Assembly (NCBI RefSeq): GCF_905404315.1
Contig: NC_066311.1
Span: 2,480,001 to 2,544,000, forward strand
DNA from: Leptidea sinapis
Lineage: Eukaryota; Arthropoda; Insecta; Lepidoptera; Pieridae
Direction of reading: 5' to 3'
DNA length: 64,000 nucleotides
In this document: piece by piece, positions 20,437 to 31,776 of the stretch
Layout of the letters: each line of letters opens with the position of its first letter
Position numbering within the stretch: the stretch's first letter is position 1
The notes under the pieces: generated by a model
The model's input: the letters and a program-made list of their open reading frames with translations, nothing else
Told to the model about the DNA's origin: nothing
Database searches by the model: none
Program-made: the position numbers and the translations under genes

Positions 20437-20493
20437 AGGTATTTGGTGAGTATTGCATGATATGAAGATTAAGATTCTTTTTTTGCTGTTTGC

Positions 20494-20688
20494 TTGCGTT
20501 CTCGTAACAGACTTCGTCATGCTCGTTTATATTTCACTGCTTGTGGCGGCGACTTGGGACGGGTCGTCCCCTTCCTTAAAAAATGGTTGAGGGAGGCGAT
20601 GGCTGGCTCATGCGTTATGCTCGTGAACGGGCGCTGCTTGTGGTGGCAGGATGATCCTGTTGCTGGAGGCTTGGCTTCAGATTCTTAA
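20494..20688 (+). CDS. Unidentified GC-rich ORF, unit 2
   Basis: Copy of the ORF at 13291-13485 with a few replacements (for example VILV to VMLV) and the same stop. Function unknown. Confidence 0.25.
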   Translation: MRSRNRLRHARLYFTACGGDLGRVVPFLKKWLREAMAGSCVMLVNGRCLWWQDDPVAGGLASDS

Positions 20689-20739
20689 AAGTAATACTAT
20701 ATATATATTTTTTTTATATAATCCCTTATAAAATGCTCT

Positions 20740-21040
20740 CAGAATACTTTTATTTATTTACTGTGTGTGTGGATGATGCAGCTACTGTACTCAATAACTT
20801 TTGTTTTGTATTAATTTACATTTACTTTTATGACTTAATCGTGTAAGGCATTGACTATTTGACGTTTGAGTATGTTTGCTGCATCACTTTATATAATATA
20901 TTGTAATTGAAATTATTTGTAAAACGATGAAAATTTAAATCTTGATTTAAAAGAGTGGCAATGAGTTTCTTGCTACTTCTCATTAGCTCAACCCTTTACG
21001 AAGGAGCGGTAGATTCAGTAAGAAATAATATTTTTTTTGA
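20740..21040 (+). repeat. Interspersed element end, inverted partner at 63720-64000
   Basis: The stretch including GAGTGGCAATGAGTTTCTTGC and the upstream GATGATGCAGCTACTG-like block recurs, reverse-complemented, at the right edge of the window. It looks like the 3' end of a retroelement. The two copies face each other over 43 kb. Confidence 0.7.
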
Positions 21041-21924
21041 CATTTTACAATTTTGCCCAATAGAGGCATGTTTATTAAATATCACTACAGACGAAGTAGT
21101 GCTTTGACTAAAACTATACTACTAACGTAGCCAGCTGTCGCTTAAATCAAAGTGGTAGGTATAGGCTACCATTAGTTAATGTCAGCTTATAATTAATGAA
21201 TTTATTTGTATCAAATAAAATTAAATTTTCACTATTGTGGAATGTTAAATATTTTTCTATTTTGCTCCTGTGTCAAATCCGAGGAGTATGGGAATGTACA
21301 CATCATCACGTTGGATTGGGTGTTATTGCAAATTATTAATTAGTTTTTCTATATTTTGAATTAGATCCTTATTTCTAATATTATGAGTATTATTACCAAA
21401 CATTATACCTATGATTGTTTTATCTCTTGGATTTATTTTTGGTATGGAATTAACGAGGATATTGAATGTTATATTGGGTTTACATATATTTATCGTGACC
21501 TACATGAATAAAGTGATTTTTATTTGATTTGATTTATTAATACCAAAGTATTTATTTCATACTTTAGTTACCATCAGCCTCTTGTATCATTTATCGAAAA
21601 TGTAAGCTCTGAGTCTGAATAAATCTATGTAATATTTACGAATAGAATGTAAATTAATTATCAAACTTTGTATCACTACAAATCATTACGAATCATTACA
21701 AATTACGATCATACATTACAATCATTACAAAAACCTACAATTATCCTCTACCCGAAATTTTACATTCGTCTCATTATATTGAAACCGCAATTTTTTTTTT
21801 CACTTCTACCACGTGTTGCAAACATGTTTTTTTTCTTTCTTCTCCTTTTTACATACCGTACCTGAATATAATCCGCGTTTTAAGAATTTTTAAGTGATCC
21901 ATTTACGATATGTATTTAACTAAA
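21041..21924. other. AT-rich intergenic DNA, one coding-like minus fragment
   Basis: Around 21240-21480 the minus strand has a protein-like frame (NPRDKTIIGIMFGNN ... then one stop, then DVYIPILLGFDTGAK). I do not recognise it; it could be decayed coding DNA. A LINE-like tail (GATTTGATTT) lies at 21520. Nothing else was seen. Confidence 0.3.
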
Positions 21925-22237
21925 CCTCCTTTGCACAGGAAGCCGGCTAGATTATGGGTACCACAACGGCGCCTACTTCTGCCGTGAAGCAGTACCTAAT
22001 GTATAAACATTACTGTGTTTCGGTCTGAAGGGCGCCGTAGCTAGTGAAATAACTGGGCAAATGAGACTTAACATCTTATGTCTCAAGGTTACGAGCGCAA
22101 TTTTAATGTAGCTCAGAATTTTTGTTTTTTTTTTTTTTCAAGAATCCTGAGCGTCACTGCATTGTAATGGTTAGGGCGTATCAATTACCATCAGCTGAAC
22201 GTCCTGCTCGTCTCGTCCCTTATTTTCATAAAAAAAT
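21925..22237 (+). repeat. SINE-like repeat family S, copy 1
   Basis: Nearly full-length. It begins near CCTCCTTTGCACAGGA, has TTCGGTCTGAAGGGCGCCGTA in the middle and TCAGCTGAACGTCCTGCTCG near the end, with an A-rich terminus. No ORF. The same family occurs eleven more times in the window. Confidence 0.85.
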
Positions 22238-22549
22238 CCTAAATATATACTTTTCTTTTTAAAATATAATGAGGTAAACACAGAACTTCATTCATATTCT
22301 ATTCAATAGCCAAACTCACTCATTTAAAAGCATTGGAGTATGTTTTGCACGTGAAAAGCACAGACAGAGTTCCGGCACGGGCGGTGAGAGTCACTTGAAA
22401 ACATGCTATTCCACGTAATGCCTTTGAGGAAATTAAATAAACTGCAACACCGCATCATAAGCGTACTTAGCAAGCGTACGGGTAAGTGTATGTTTCCATT
22501 GTGATCCGTTAAATCACGTTGATTGATTTCATTGTACAATGTTTTATTT

Positions 22550-22864
22550 TGTTATCTACAACCATGCTTTAAATCCTCTATTAATGATTCTGAAACAGCT
22601 TATTGACGACATTAAAACACCCAAAGTCCTAATAACCATTACATCACCCAAAAGAGTGGTGTAGTGAAATTCACTACAACATTACAACACTCGTTTGGAT
22701 TATGTATTGCTTACTAGGACGGGCTTTATTTATGTTAGCAGTAAGCTAACTGTTTCAGAATCTTTTATAGAGAATTTAAAGCATGGGTGTAGATAAAGTC
22801 TTGTATGCAACTGTTGATCAGTTATTAAAACACTCATGTGATACTATTATATAAACCCACATAT
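22550..22864. mobile_element. Long-TIR foldback MITE family M, copy 1
   Basis: The left arm (TCTACA-CATGCTTTAAATCCTC, then GATTCTGAAACAG) is repeated inverted on the right (CTGTTTCAGAATC ... GCATGGGTGTAGA). Loop near 22680. No ORF. Other copies are at 43777-44290 and 62015-62370. Confidence 0.8.
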
Positions 22865-24002
22865 TATTATTATAATATTTCAATAGAAATGTTGAATATT
22901 TCATGAATCTTACTTTAGTAAATACATAATTCTACGGTTTTATGCTACTGAAGTTATTGAGGACTCTTCGCGGACCCCTAAGATATGGTGAGCTGAACGA
23001 TGGGTGGTCTGTAAATAGATGATGTCATAGGCATACAGTAACCGGTAAATCGTATTGTATTAGTGAACTCAATATGTAGTGCCGCTAAAATTCTTAACTT
23101 ATGTGGTCTTGTGATATTTTTTTTTTATAGTTTTAAAAAAAGTGTGTGTGTTGATACACCTAATATAATATTAAAAGGAAACTTACTGCTATACTTTAAT
23201 GGTTTATATGTGATTATTTGACAATTTCAAAGAGTAATAATAATTTATTTGTCTTAATATATTCCAAAGCTAAAATTAAAATGGAATTCATATAAGCGAT
23301 GAATAATAAGTATTTGTCTTTTTATTGTTTCAGTTTGTGTTGTGTTGTTAAAATATTATTTCACAACCAACTTTAAGATGCTCCTGAAACATAAACAAAA
23401 TGACTTTCATATCACACAGTTTAAATATTATCTCTGATAGAAATATATGTAGTAAATGGTAACAACTTGATTCTTGTAGGTTAAAAAACTTCGTTATAGT
23501 TCACCAGTGACTCAGGAATTCACAAATAAAGAGTCAATTACTAGATGCGTATTTAACTTAATATGAAAACGACAACGATAAATAACAGATGAAACCGTGA
23601 TACAATGGAAATGCGCATTCAATATCGTAACATGCGGGCACTCTGCGTGTTTGTCCCGGCTTTTATTCGGAAGTAAATGTGATTTTACCTTCCATGCCAT
23701 CCTGGTGCCGTCTCAAGTAGCTAGGGATTCGATTCCCGAGCGAATAAATGCTTTGTATAGATGGCAACGACACATTTGCTGCTTTTAAATTCTTAACTAT
23801 ATTATATTGTTCTTGTCAAATGATTTACTTTGGCCACAGTCTGTTAAAGACGTTCGACAATATAACTATATTGCGCTATATATTATAGCAAGGCATATTA
23901 TTACTATTATTTTCATAGTAATATTCGAGTGAGCAAACATGTAGATTAGTTTGGTAACCAAGCTATGTCTCACTATACAGCATATAGCTACAGCACAGTT
24001 TT
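22865..24002. other. AT-rich intergenic DNA
   Basis: No gene, repeat border or structured element that I can support. An acceptor-like TTTCAG at 23331 is not followed by a credible exon. Confidence 0.4.
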
Positions 24003-24299
24003 CACCAGTGGGAGGCTTCTTTGCATAGGATGCCGGCTAGATTATGGGTACCACAACGGCGCCTATTTCTGCCGCGAAGCAGTGTAAACATTGCTGTGCT
24101 TCGGTCTGAAGGGCGCCGTAGCTAGTGAAATAACTGGGCAAATGAGACTTAACATCTTTTGTCTCAATATGACGAGCGCAACTGTAGTGCTGCTCAGAAC
24201 TTTTGGGTCCTTTAAGAATCCTGACGGGCACTGCATTGTAATGGGCATGGCGTATATTGAATAAACATCAGCCGAACGTCCTTTACTTTTATTAAAAAA
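24003..24299 (+). repeat. SINE-like repeat family S, copy 2
   Basis: Begins ACCAGTGGGAGGCTTC and ends in ATTAAAAAAG. Full length, moderately diverged. It lies about 400 bp upstream of the candidate host gene. Confidence 0.85.
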
Positions 24300-24705
24300 G
24301 CTGAGATATTAAATAACATGAGAAAAGCAAGGGTACTTCACCATAATCATATAATAATAAAAATTTTGAAATTTGAAATTTTCCATATAATATCATTTTG
24401 AAAAAACCTTGCTGGAATATTAGATTTTGGTCACAATAATTTTCAAATTGACTTACCTTTAATAAATGGAATGAATCAAGTTTAAATTGTGGTTCAGTTT
24501 ATCAATCAATTATAGAACAGTAACAAAAAGGTAACAATGCAATCGTAACAATAATAATGAACCTGTATTCGTTTGAGACAAAGTTCAAAGACAATGAGAT
24601 GTTTATACAAATGCATCTTATGATAAACATACATATTAGTCACTTCTGAAGAGAGTTGATTAACAGTTGCAGAGAAAACAGCATCAGTGACATCCGCGTC
24701 TCAAT

Positions 24706-24738
24706 ATGTGGCGAATTATTTTGATAGCTTTATTTTCT
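24706..24738 (+). CDS. Host gene candidate, exon 1: start codon and signal peptide
   Basis: ATG at 24706 is followed by ten codons giving MWRIILIALFS, a short hydrophobic signal-peptide core. A consensus donor GTAAGT follows at 24739. An insect initiator-like TCAGT lies at 24684-24688, 20 bp upstream of the ATG. Joined in phase 0 to 26397 it gives an uninterrupted 141-residue protein. A start with a hydrophobic run ending exactly at a strong donor, in frame with the only long non-transposon ORF nearby, is the main support. No family is recognised. Confidence 0.6.
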
Positions 24739-26396
24739 GTAAGTACATCTTAATATATATAAATTACGTGACACGTTGTTTGTCCGCGATGGACTCCTAA
24801 ACTAATGAACGGATTTTAATGGGGATTACTTCATGGAGTGCAGTTTAGTCCAACTTGAGAGATAAGATAGTTTTTATTTCGCCTTGGGACCCATAATTAT
24901 TTTTATTTCGAATATTTGTTTTGTGGGGACATATTTTCTATGAGAGAATTTATTGACGCACGTTTTGACAGTTCTGCTGTGAAACAATTTCATTATAGTT
25001 AACAACAGGGAAGAATGACGTACTATACATCATATAGAAAGTCATTGACAGGGAGCATATTTTACAAAATAATTCGTGGTGTTATGAAATATTAGTGACA
25101 AATTCATAAAAAAAAACAGTATTTTATTTATTATGAACAATTATATTATAGTATTAAAAGAGGTAGATATGTCAGTAGCGCGGCGATAATCAATAGCCTA
25201 AATGGAGTCAATTGGTTCCTTTGGTCGTAGTCGCTCTCTCGATACGAAAACGATACACACGTGTTGTTGACAGAATTGCATACAATTTGATATAGGTACA
25301 ACATGAAAATGCCGTCTTGTGTTATGGGAAGATGCACTAATTACGAAAGTAAAAAATAATAGAATTACATACCACAGTTAAGATATCATGAATTTATAAC
25401 ATTTTATTTGATTTAATTATTTATCTAACAAAATATATTTATATATTATGCCATGACAACTCCGATCGCCACCAAGCCACAATTAATATCATCAATGTGG
25501 CTATATATTATAATCAATATAACATTATTTTTTTTATAAAATCAATGTCACATTATCTACCTAATTTCAATGCAGTTTTACTACTTTATAGCTTTTACTT
25601 TTACTACGTGAACTCATGAATGAATCGTAATTTAGGCATAAATCAGGGTGTATGGTAAAAAATCATATCTGATGAATTAACTGTGTATTCTCTTTACAAA
25701 TACGAAGCATTTAGCAAATTAGAGTTATCTCTTTTTCGCTTGCGATAATAGCATTTACTATCCTTCTTTGACGTGTAATTGTAATGTAGTGTGGTATTGC
25801 AATGTTAAATTATTCATGTGTGCGTTAGTGTATCATATTCAAACACCGAATGTTGTCTACGTAACCTATCTATACTTTTAAATATCATTGTCTGCAAAGC
25901 GCAAGTCCGGCCACATAATATAGAGTATTGCTGTCATCTCTGGTCTCACTCACCCCAGTGTCAGTTCGAACCATTTATCATAATATACACTAGTATAATT
26001 AAATTTAGGTACGTATAATAAATTACGGTAGTTTTGATAATATTTAAATTTCACTAACATATTTAAGTTTTCAGAGAAAATACTTTTTCTAATTGATGGA
26101 ATTACTTAACTCTAAATTCTTAAAGAGCAACAAAATTATTTTTTATAACATAAGCAGTGTATCTATGTATATTTTATTTTTGGGATTCTTTTGCTTAGTC
26201 TTGCCAATTCTTGAATCCTGGATGTTTAAGTAAGAAACATATACAAATAAGCTTTTATTCAATATTAATTATTTTAATAGCCTGCACCGTAAATAATAGA
26301 AGCAGAAAGGGGGTCTTCAAATAAATCACTATTAAAAGCCTTTGGAATTATTCGTTTCAGAAATGATAAAATAGATTTTTTTTTATCTACTTTCAG
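24739..26396 (+). other. Intron of the host gene candidate
   Basis: 1658 bp with GTAAGT at the 5' end and a pyrimidine-rich tract ending TTTCAG at 26396. The first 270 bp (24750-25010, with GTTTGTCCGCGATGGACTCC) resemble a common lepidopteran repeat. The remainder is AT-rich without features. Further small exons cannot be excluded. Confidence 0.5.
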
Positions 26397-26789
26397 GTTG
26401 AAACATCTTCAGATTCATCTCAGGAAGATTTGACGCAATCTACCGGCTATACGAATCCGTACGCCGTTTCCAGTCTCCACATCCAAGATATCTTCACGAA
26501 CAATATGGATACCGAAGAATCAAACGATGACGAACTGAAATACACCGAGTTCTCAAAAGCAAATAACCACGTCAGAAACACACCATCATCAAATACTTCG
26601 GATGAAATTAAAGTCAATAACGAAACAACAGTTATGACAGAACATGTTCAAGCAACCGCGCCGACTAATCCGGAACGAATAAGGAAATATAATAGGGGTG
26701 TTTTGGATGTGTTGTTCCCAGCAGCGAGAGTGAAGAATTTTAGAAGCGTCTTTAACTCAATGAAACGTTTATTGTCTTATACGTTTTAG
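26397..26789 (+). CDS. Host gene candidate, exon 2: acidic secreted protein, unknown function
   Basis: 130 codons from the acceptor to TAG at 26787-26789, starting VETSSDSSQED. The first ~85 residues are acidic, Ser/Thr/Asn-rich and probably disordered, with N-glycosylation sites NTS and NET. The last ~40 are basic and more ordered, with dibasic KR near the end (MKRLLSYTF). The whole product would be a secreted protein of about 16 kDa. It could be a lineage-specific secreted protein or a processed precursor; the sequence does not decide. A lepidopteran repeat begins 25 bp after the stop, and an AATAAA is near 27297. Confidence 0.6.
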   Translation, partial: VETSSDSSQEDLTQSTGYTNPYAVSSLHIQDIFTNNMDTEESNDDELKYTEFSKANNHVRNTPSSNTSDEIKVNNETTVMTEHVQATAPTNPERIRKYNRGVLDVLFPAARVKNFRSVFNSMKRLLSYTF

Positions 26790-26814
26790 ATTTGACCAAC
26801 ACATTTTAAACATA

Positions 26815-27060
26815 CGTACATACATACAATCACGCCTCTTTCCCGTAGGCAGAGACCACTTCTTTCCACTTGCTACGATCCTTACATACTTGTTTCGCTT
26901 CGTCCACTTTCATTATTCCTGTCATAGATGCTCTTCGGTTTAGGGTACTCTCGACCTGGCCTTTTTTCAAGACGTCCAACACTATCGTTCACACTGGCCT
27001 TATACACTTTCGTCGTCAATCGTTCTTCATTCATTCTCTCGACATGTCCAAACCATCTCA
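26815..27060 (-). repeat. Lepidopteran repeat family V (LINE 3' part), copy 1
   Basis: Contains CCCGTAGGCAGAGACC and later CTCGACATGTCCAAACC. It matches 49840-50045, where the minus strand encodes EVCKDRSKWHSIVSAYPDG, the end of a LINE ORF. Confidence 0.6.
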
Positions 27061-27332
27061 TTTAAACATCGCTCACACCAATAATGGGTATCTTGTTATT
27101 ATTTAGTACAGATAACGCATGAGTTGAATGCAGAGCCAGGAATGCGATAGTGATGTGACCTAATTATAATTCATGACGATAATGATGAGTGTATCGATAA
27201 ATTTAAACAATGCTTTATGTTTTCCATATTACACTAGGTTAAAATAATGAAAAGTATTTTATTAATTTTTTCATCATTTTAACCTAATTATAATAATAAT
27301 AAATTCTTTATTACAACCAACATAGGATCATT

Positions 27333-27607
27333 TTACCAGTGGGAGGCTGCTTTGCACAGGATGCCAGCTAGATTTTGAGTACCACAAGTATTATTGTGTC
27401 GGTCTGAAGGACGCCGTAGCTAATGAAATCACTGGGCAAATGAGACTTGACATCATTATGTTTCAAGGTGACGAGCGCAGCTGTAGTGCCGTTCAGAATT
27501 TTTGGGTCTTTCAAGAATCCTGAGCGGCATTGCATTGTAATGGGCAGGGCGTATCAATTACCACCAGCTGAACGTCCGGCGCGTCTCGTCCCTTATTTAC
27601 ATAAAAA
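27333..27607 (+). repeat. SINE-like repeat family S, copy 3
   Basis: Begins TTACCAGTGGGAGGCTGC. It has a short internal deletion around the GCCTATTTCTGCC block and ends CATAAAAAG. Confidence 0.85.
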
Positions 27608-28014
27608 GAGTACGCTGCGCCCGCACATCTCAGTAATTGTTTGACTGTATTATTTGTATTGAGAATATATAGGTATTGCTAAGTCAAAAAATATAGGTTT
27701 CGGATAAGTAATCACCTTAAATAATATACTAAACCATTCTCCGAAACATGTTGTATCTTATAGTATAAGTATTATTCCGATAGGTTCAGTAATTTTCGCA
27801 GGATAACCGACCAAAAAGCGCCTATTCATTTATTAGTATGGATATGCCATAGATATTCAATTTATTTGTTAATTCAATTGGACGAGCATATAGATCAGTG
27901 GTGACCTTCGGATCCCGGTGGGCGCAAACATTTATATGGATGTTTGTTTCTGAATTATGGATGTTTACATGTATTTATGTATAATTAAGTATGTATATCT
28001 GGCAAAAGAAAAAG

Positions 28015-28121
28015 AGGAAAAGAGAGGCGTGCGCGTACACCTTTCTTAAAGGCTGGCAACGCTCCTGTGATTCCTCTGGTGTTGCAAGAGAGTGTGGGCG
28101 GCGGTGATCACTTAACACCAA
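28015..28121 (-). repeat. Interspersed repeat family W, 3'-truncated copy
   Basis: Inverted partial copy of the element at 41144-41455 (GATTCCTCTGGTGTTGCAAGAG, GGCGGTGATCACTTAACACC). Confidence 0.7.
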
Positions 28122-28290
28122 AAAGGTCGCCCAAGAAACAGATGGGTAGATGACATAATAAAAATAGCAGGAAAAGAATGGAGAGGAAAAGCACAGCAGA
28201 GGGATACATGGAGTAAGCTGGAGGAGGCCTATACCCGCAGTCCACTGTGGGTCTATACCCAATATATAGTCTATACCCACCTATGTTCCA
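28122..28290 (+). pseudogene. RTE-like LINE C-terminal fragment
   Basis: It reads RWVDDIIKIAGKEWRGKAQ then DTWSKLEEAY, the conserved end of RTE-type LINE polyproteins. Only the last ~45 residues remain. Confidence 0.6.
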
Positions 28291-28814
28291 ATAACATAAC
28301 TTTTATATTTTATATTATACGCGTAGTGTTAAGATTATATTATTATGTATTTGAACATTGTTGGAATATTTATAATATTGGCTTGCACCAATAGTTCAGG
28401 CTATTCCTAGTAATAAGGGCAAGGTAATTTGCGTAGAAGTGTGTCAATATTGTTATTAATTAATGTTTGTAATATAAACGATACGGTATATCATTTATGG
28501 CAATTATGTTATTGTAACAATGTATGTATATATTTATTGGTGTAAACGATGGGTCAATTGAGTAATTGGATTTACATTAGAATATTTGATGTTTGATAAC
28601 AGTATCGGCTTGAGAAATATATTTTTTTTTTCATGTTTTGTTGGATGTACATTTTTTTTAAATCGATCATTACGTTATAGTAAGTGACAGAAAATTTATG
28701 AAAGATTTAATATGTAGCTGTTTTTTAATACTGAAATACGATGATGAAACCACTCTGCACTATGTGACCGAGTTATGTCTTGCTATATAATCTTAATGAT
28801 ACCACAGATTGGAA

Positions 28815-29215
28815 ATGAAGCCACAATTCTAGTAGGCTTCATAAGATACATAATAGCTTTAAGGGTAAATGTATACACTTTTATAATAAAGTCCTAGCCA
28901 CTGTTCAGGCATTATCTACAAATAAATTTAAATGTTTTATAATAAAAATGGCTCTGTCGTAAATCCTATTACTCCACTGCTGAATATCTAAATGATCGGA
29001 CAGCCTGGGACTAGATTGTGATTATTTTATAGCGATAGAAATGACTCTACAATATTGTATATTTTTATTGAAAAGAGCGCAAAAAAAGAATGCTGGGAGA
29101 GTTTCTTGCGCCGCTTCTTCTCTCTCAAAGCGCCATTTGTTTCCGAAGCGGTAGTAGTATCTAGTAGTATAAGAAATGACATCAATTTTGAGAAAATAAA
29201 TGCATTTTATGCCTT
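28815..29215 (+). pseudogene. CR1/jockey-like LINE family D, uninterrupted 3' end
   Basis: 5'-truncated copy. It holds the last coding part (HNSFKG region, 28840-28960) and then the 3' tail with GAAAAGAGCGCAAAAAAAG and TTTCTTGCGCCGCTTCTTC. It shows the arrangement before the insertion seen at 52874-54605. Confidence 0.75.
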
Positions 29216-29505
29216 TTTATGCCATTCATCATCCTTATCATCATCAGCCAGAAGACGTCCAGTGTTGCCCTCATCCAACCTATTCCGACAAACTTGACAT
29301 TATCGTCGGTCCATCTTGGAGGGTCTACCAACACTATGTCTTCTGGTACGTGGCCATTCGAGGACTCTACTGCCCCAACGGCCATCTGTCCATCGAACTA
29401 TATGCCCTGCCCACTGCCACTTCAGTTTCGCAATCATTTGGACTGTGTCAGTGACTTTGGTTCTCCTACGGATCTCCTCATTTCTGATTCGATGATTGAC
29501 GAATT
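29216..29505 (-). pseudogene. RTE-like LINE C-terminal fragment
   Basis: On the minus strand the region reads VLVDPPRWTDDNVKFVGIGW and related residues, then a CATCATCATC-type end at about 29230. It is decayed. Confidence 0.5.
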
Positions 29506-30586
29506 GATTGAATAAAAGCCACCGTTACACTATTTAAATTATAAATTTGGTTATTATGAAATTTTATATAAATAAAGAAAAGGTGAGCTTCTTACGTCCG
29601 TTTTTCTCAGGTCTGAGGCATTCATTTTCAAATGAATATAAATGAAAATTCTTTAAAAAAAAAGGTTCCTTTTGTACGTAATAGCTATGGTAGCACAATA
29701 AGGTGACCTTATACACATACCTATATTATGTATACACATCTAACTTACATTTATATTTTTATTACATTATATTATAAAAGAGAAAAAAGGAGTTTTTTGG
29801 ATTTCTACTACCAACACAACTACAAAAATAGTAGGTAGTTATTTTGAATAAGATTAAGTGTATATATATATATATATATATACTTATATAAGTATATATA
29901 TACATTTTCATAAGACGACTTGATCTAAGAAATAGCCACTACGTTTTATGCAACTTAGCCGGATTATACTTCGTCGCCAAATAATTGTAATTACTATTTC
30001 AAACTTATGTCAAATCTCACTGCACGTTGCATACTAAACTAAATTAAAATTTTTACTCAGGCAGTCCCGCCTTAGACGTAGTATTTACATCCAGAAAACA
30101 ATAAACCTGATAATTGGTGAGCATATACAAAAAAAACTGAATTTATTCGTTTGGGGTAGCTCTAGATTGCGCTATTTTTCTACACAGTTAGCTCTGATGT
30201 AAAATAGCCCGTGCTAGGAAAATTATATCAGCTTCATGTCCGTATAATAATTTAAGCCAACACACAAGAGGGCAGCACTTGTCTATTTTTCTCATTTGCA
30301 TATTGCCCGCCGTGACAAACGGACGACACGAGCGACCACACAGAACGGAATTTCATATTTAATTCTGTTCCTCATTTGTTTTCGTTTTACATTCTACGTG
30401 TGTTATTTGCATATGAGATAGTTAGCTGGAATAAAATGAAAAATATTTTGTTATAGGACAACTGAACACACGAGCGCTTTTGTCGTCAACACAATTTCCT
30501 ATTGATAATACCTTAACTGATAAGTAATTCCTACAACCAAACGCTTACCCATTACTAAAAAATATTTAATATAAATATTGCAATAC
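29506..30586. other. AT-rich intergenic DNA
   Basis: Holds an (AT)n tract that folds on itself at 29862-29905. No gene or clear repeat border was seen. Confidence 0.4.
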
Positions 30587-30723
30587 CAGTTTCTTGCGCC
30601 GCTTCTTCTCTCTCAGAGCGCCATTTGTTTCCGAAGCGGTAGTAGTATCTAGTATATTAGAAATGACATCAAAAAGAATTCTAAAGGAATCAATTTTGAG
30701 AAAATAAATGCCTTTATGCCTTT
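30587..30723 (+). repeat. LINE family D, tail-only copy
   Basis: Only the 3'-terminal ~135 bp (TTTCTTGCGCCGCTTCTTC ... ATAAATGCC) is present, an extreme 5' truncation. Confidence 0.75.
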
Positions 30724-31078
30724 TAACTAAGTCTCTTTTTCCTGTGCACGGTTAAAACTGTACTCCAAAAAATTAGTTCTATCTTGAAATAAAACTATAT
30801 TTTTCCTTAAGTAATTATGACATTCTAAAGAAACAGTATAACGTAGAAATGTTTAATATAAAACTATTCTGAGAGAGCGACGAGTCTTGCAAATGACCTA
30901 TATGCGGCAAGAAGGAACAAATCTAATTAAAAACTTGCTCGCTTTCAGAAATCCGTTTTGTTTCATATCCGACTTCGCTTGTTTTGAAATTCATAGATGA
31001 ACATCTAAACTAATATTATAAAGAGGAAACATTTGTGTATTTGTATGAATGTTTGTAATTAATAATCATTTTAATAGA

Positions 31079-31345
31079 GACAAGGGTTGGGCTCTGCCTC
31101 CAACTTTGAAACCTGTGTTACAAAACGCGTCTCGCAATACGACCCATAGTGCCGATGATCACGTAGTGGACATTGTGAGTACATTTTATGCATCCGTGGA
31201 CACAAACAGTGATACAGTGTCTGTGATACCGTGCTCGGCATCACTACCGGCGCCCCCCGCCCTGTCCAGCCGCGCACTACGAGCCCAGCTACAGTCCACA
31301 GTAAAGACCGCTTTAATACCTGTAAAATACTTTTTAAATTATTAA
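31079..31345 (+). CDS. Candidate decayed or host exon, GC-rich
   Basis: A frame of 88 codons to TAA 31343-31345 with GC-rich codons in an AT-rich background. An acceptor-like TTTTAATAG precedes it and a donor-like GTGAGT lies at 31172. A short internal exon (31078-31171) or a terminal exon are both possible. No domain is recognised and the opposite strand is also open, so the call is weak. Confidence 0.25.
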   Translation, partial: DKGWALPPTLKPVLQNASRNTTHSADDHVVDIVSTFYASVDTNSDTVSVIPCSASLPAPPALSSRALRAQLQSTVKTALIPVKYFLNY

Positions 31346-31591
31346 AATCGGACATTTCATTCAAAAGATATAATGAATTAAAAATATCTATCAAAAGAAA
31401 AACAATGCAATAAGTAATAAAATAAGAATCAGGAGAAATAATACTTTTATGTTAACCAAAACAAATCTATAGTCCGACTTAGTAATCTTTCTTCTACCAC
31501 GAGTACGCGAGTGAAACCCGTGGACATTTATTTATATATATAAATAAATTAAAATGATAATATGTTTGTCCAGCACTGTTCGGACCGACCG

Positions 31592-31770
31592 TTTTTTATG
31601 ACAATAAGGAACGAGACGAACAGGACATTTAGGAGGTGGTAATTGATGCTGAACTGCCCATTACTATGCAGTGCGGCTACGGATTCTTGAAAGACCGAAA
31701 AATTCTGAGTACTGGCACTACGATTGCGCCTTGAGACATAGGATGTTAAGTCTCATTTGCCCATTTATTT
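31592..31770 (-). repeat. SINE-like repeat family S, copy 4 (truncated)
   Basis: Inverted copy from the A-rich end to the TTAAGTCTCATTTGCCC block, diverged; the head is missing. Confidence 0.75.
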
Positions 31771-31776
31771 TGCTCA

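Larger units (their letters stand above)
13528..20734 (+). repeat. Tandem duplication, unit 2 (7.2 kb)
   Basis: Unit 2 starts within LINE ORF2 (GCGGCACCC), runs through the LINE 3' end and the minus-strand LINE debris, and ends at CCCTTATAAAAT (20723-20734). There unit 1 instead jumps back into the LINE. Unit 2 retains the 2.2 kb missing in unit 1 and the full left MITE arm, but lacks about 108 bp near 20288 that unit 1 keeps. Confidence 0.88.

Noticed and set aside
22320..22500. Possible exon with GTGAGA and GTAAGT donors
   Set aside because: The frame is short, the acceptor is poor and a MITE starts close by; support is too weak.
29862..29905. AT-rich palindrome as a replication or regulatory element
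   Set aside because: Simple (AT)n dinucleotide sequence folds on itself by composition alone.
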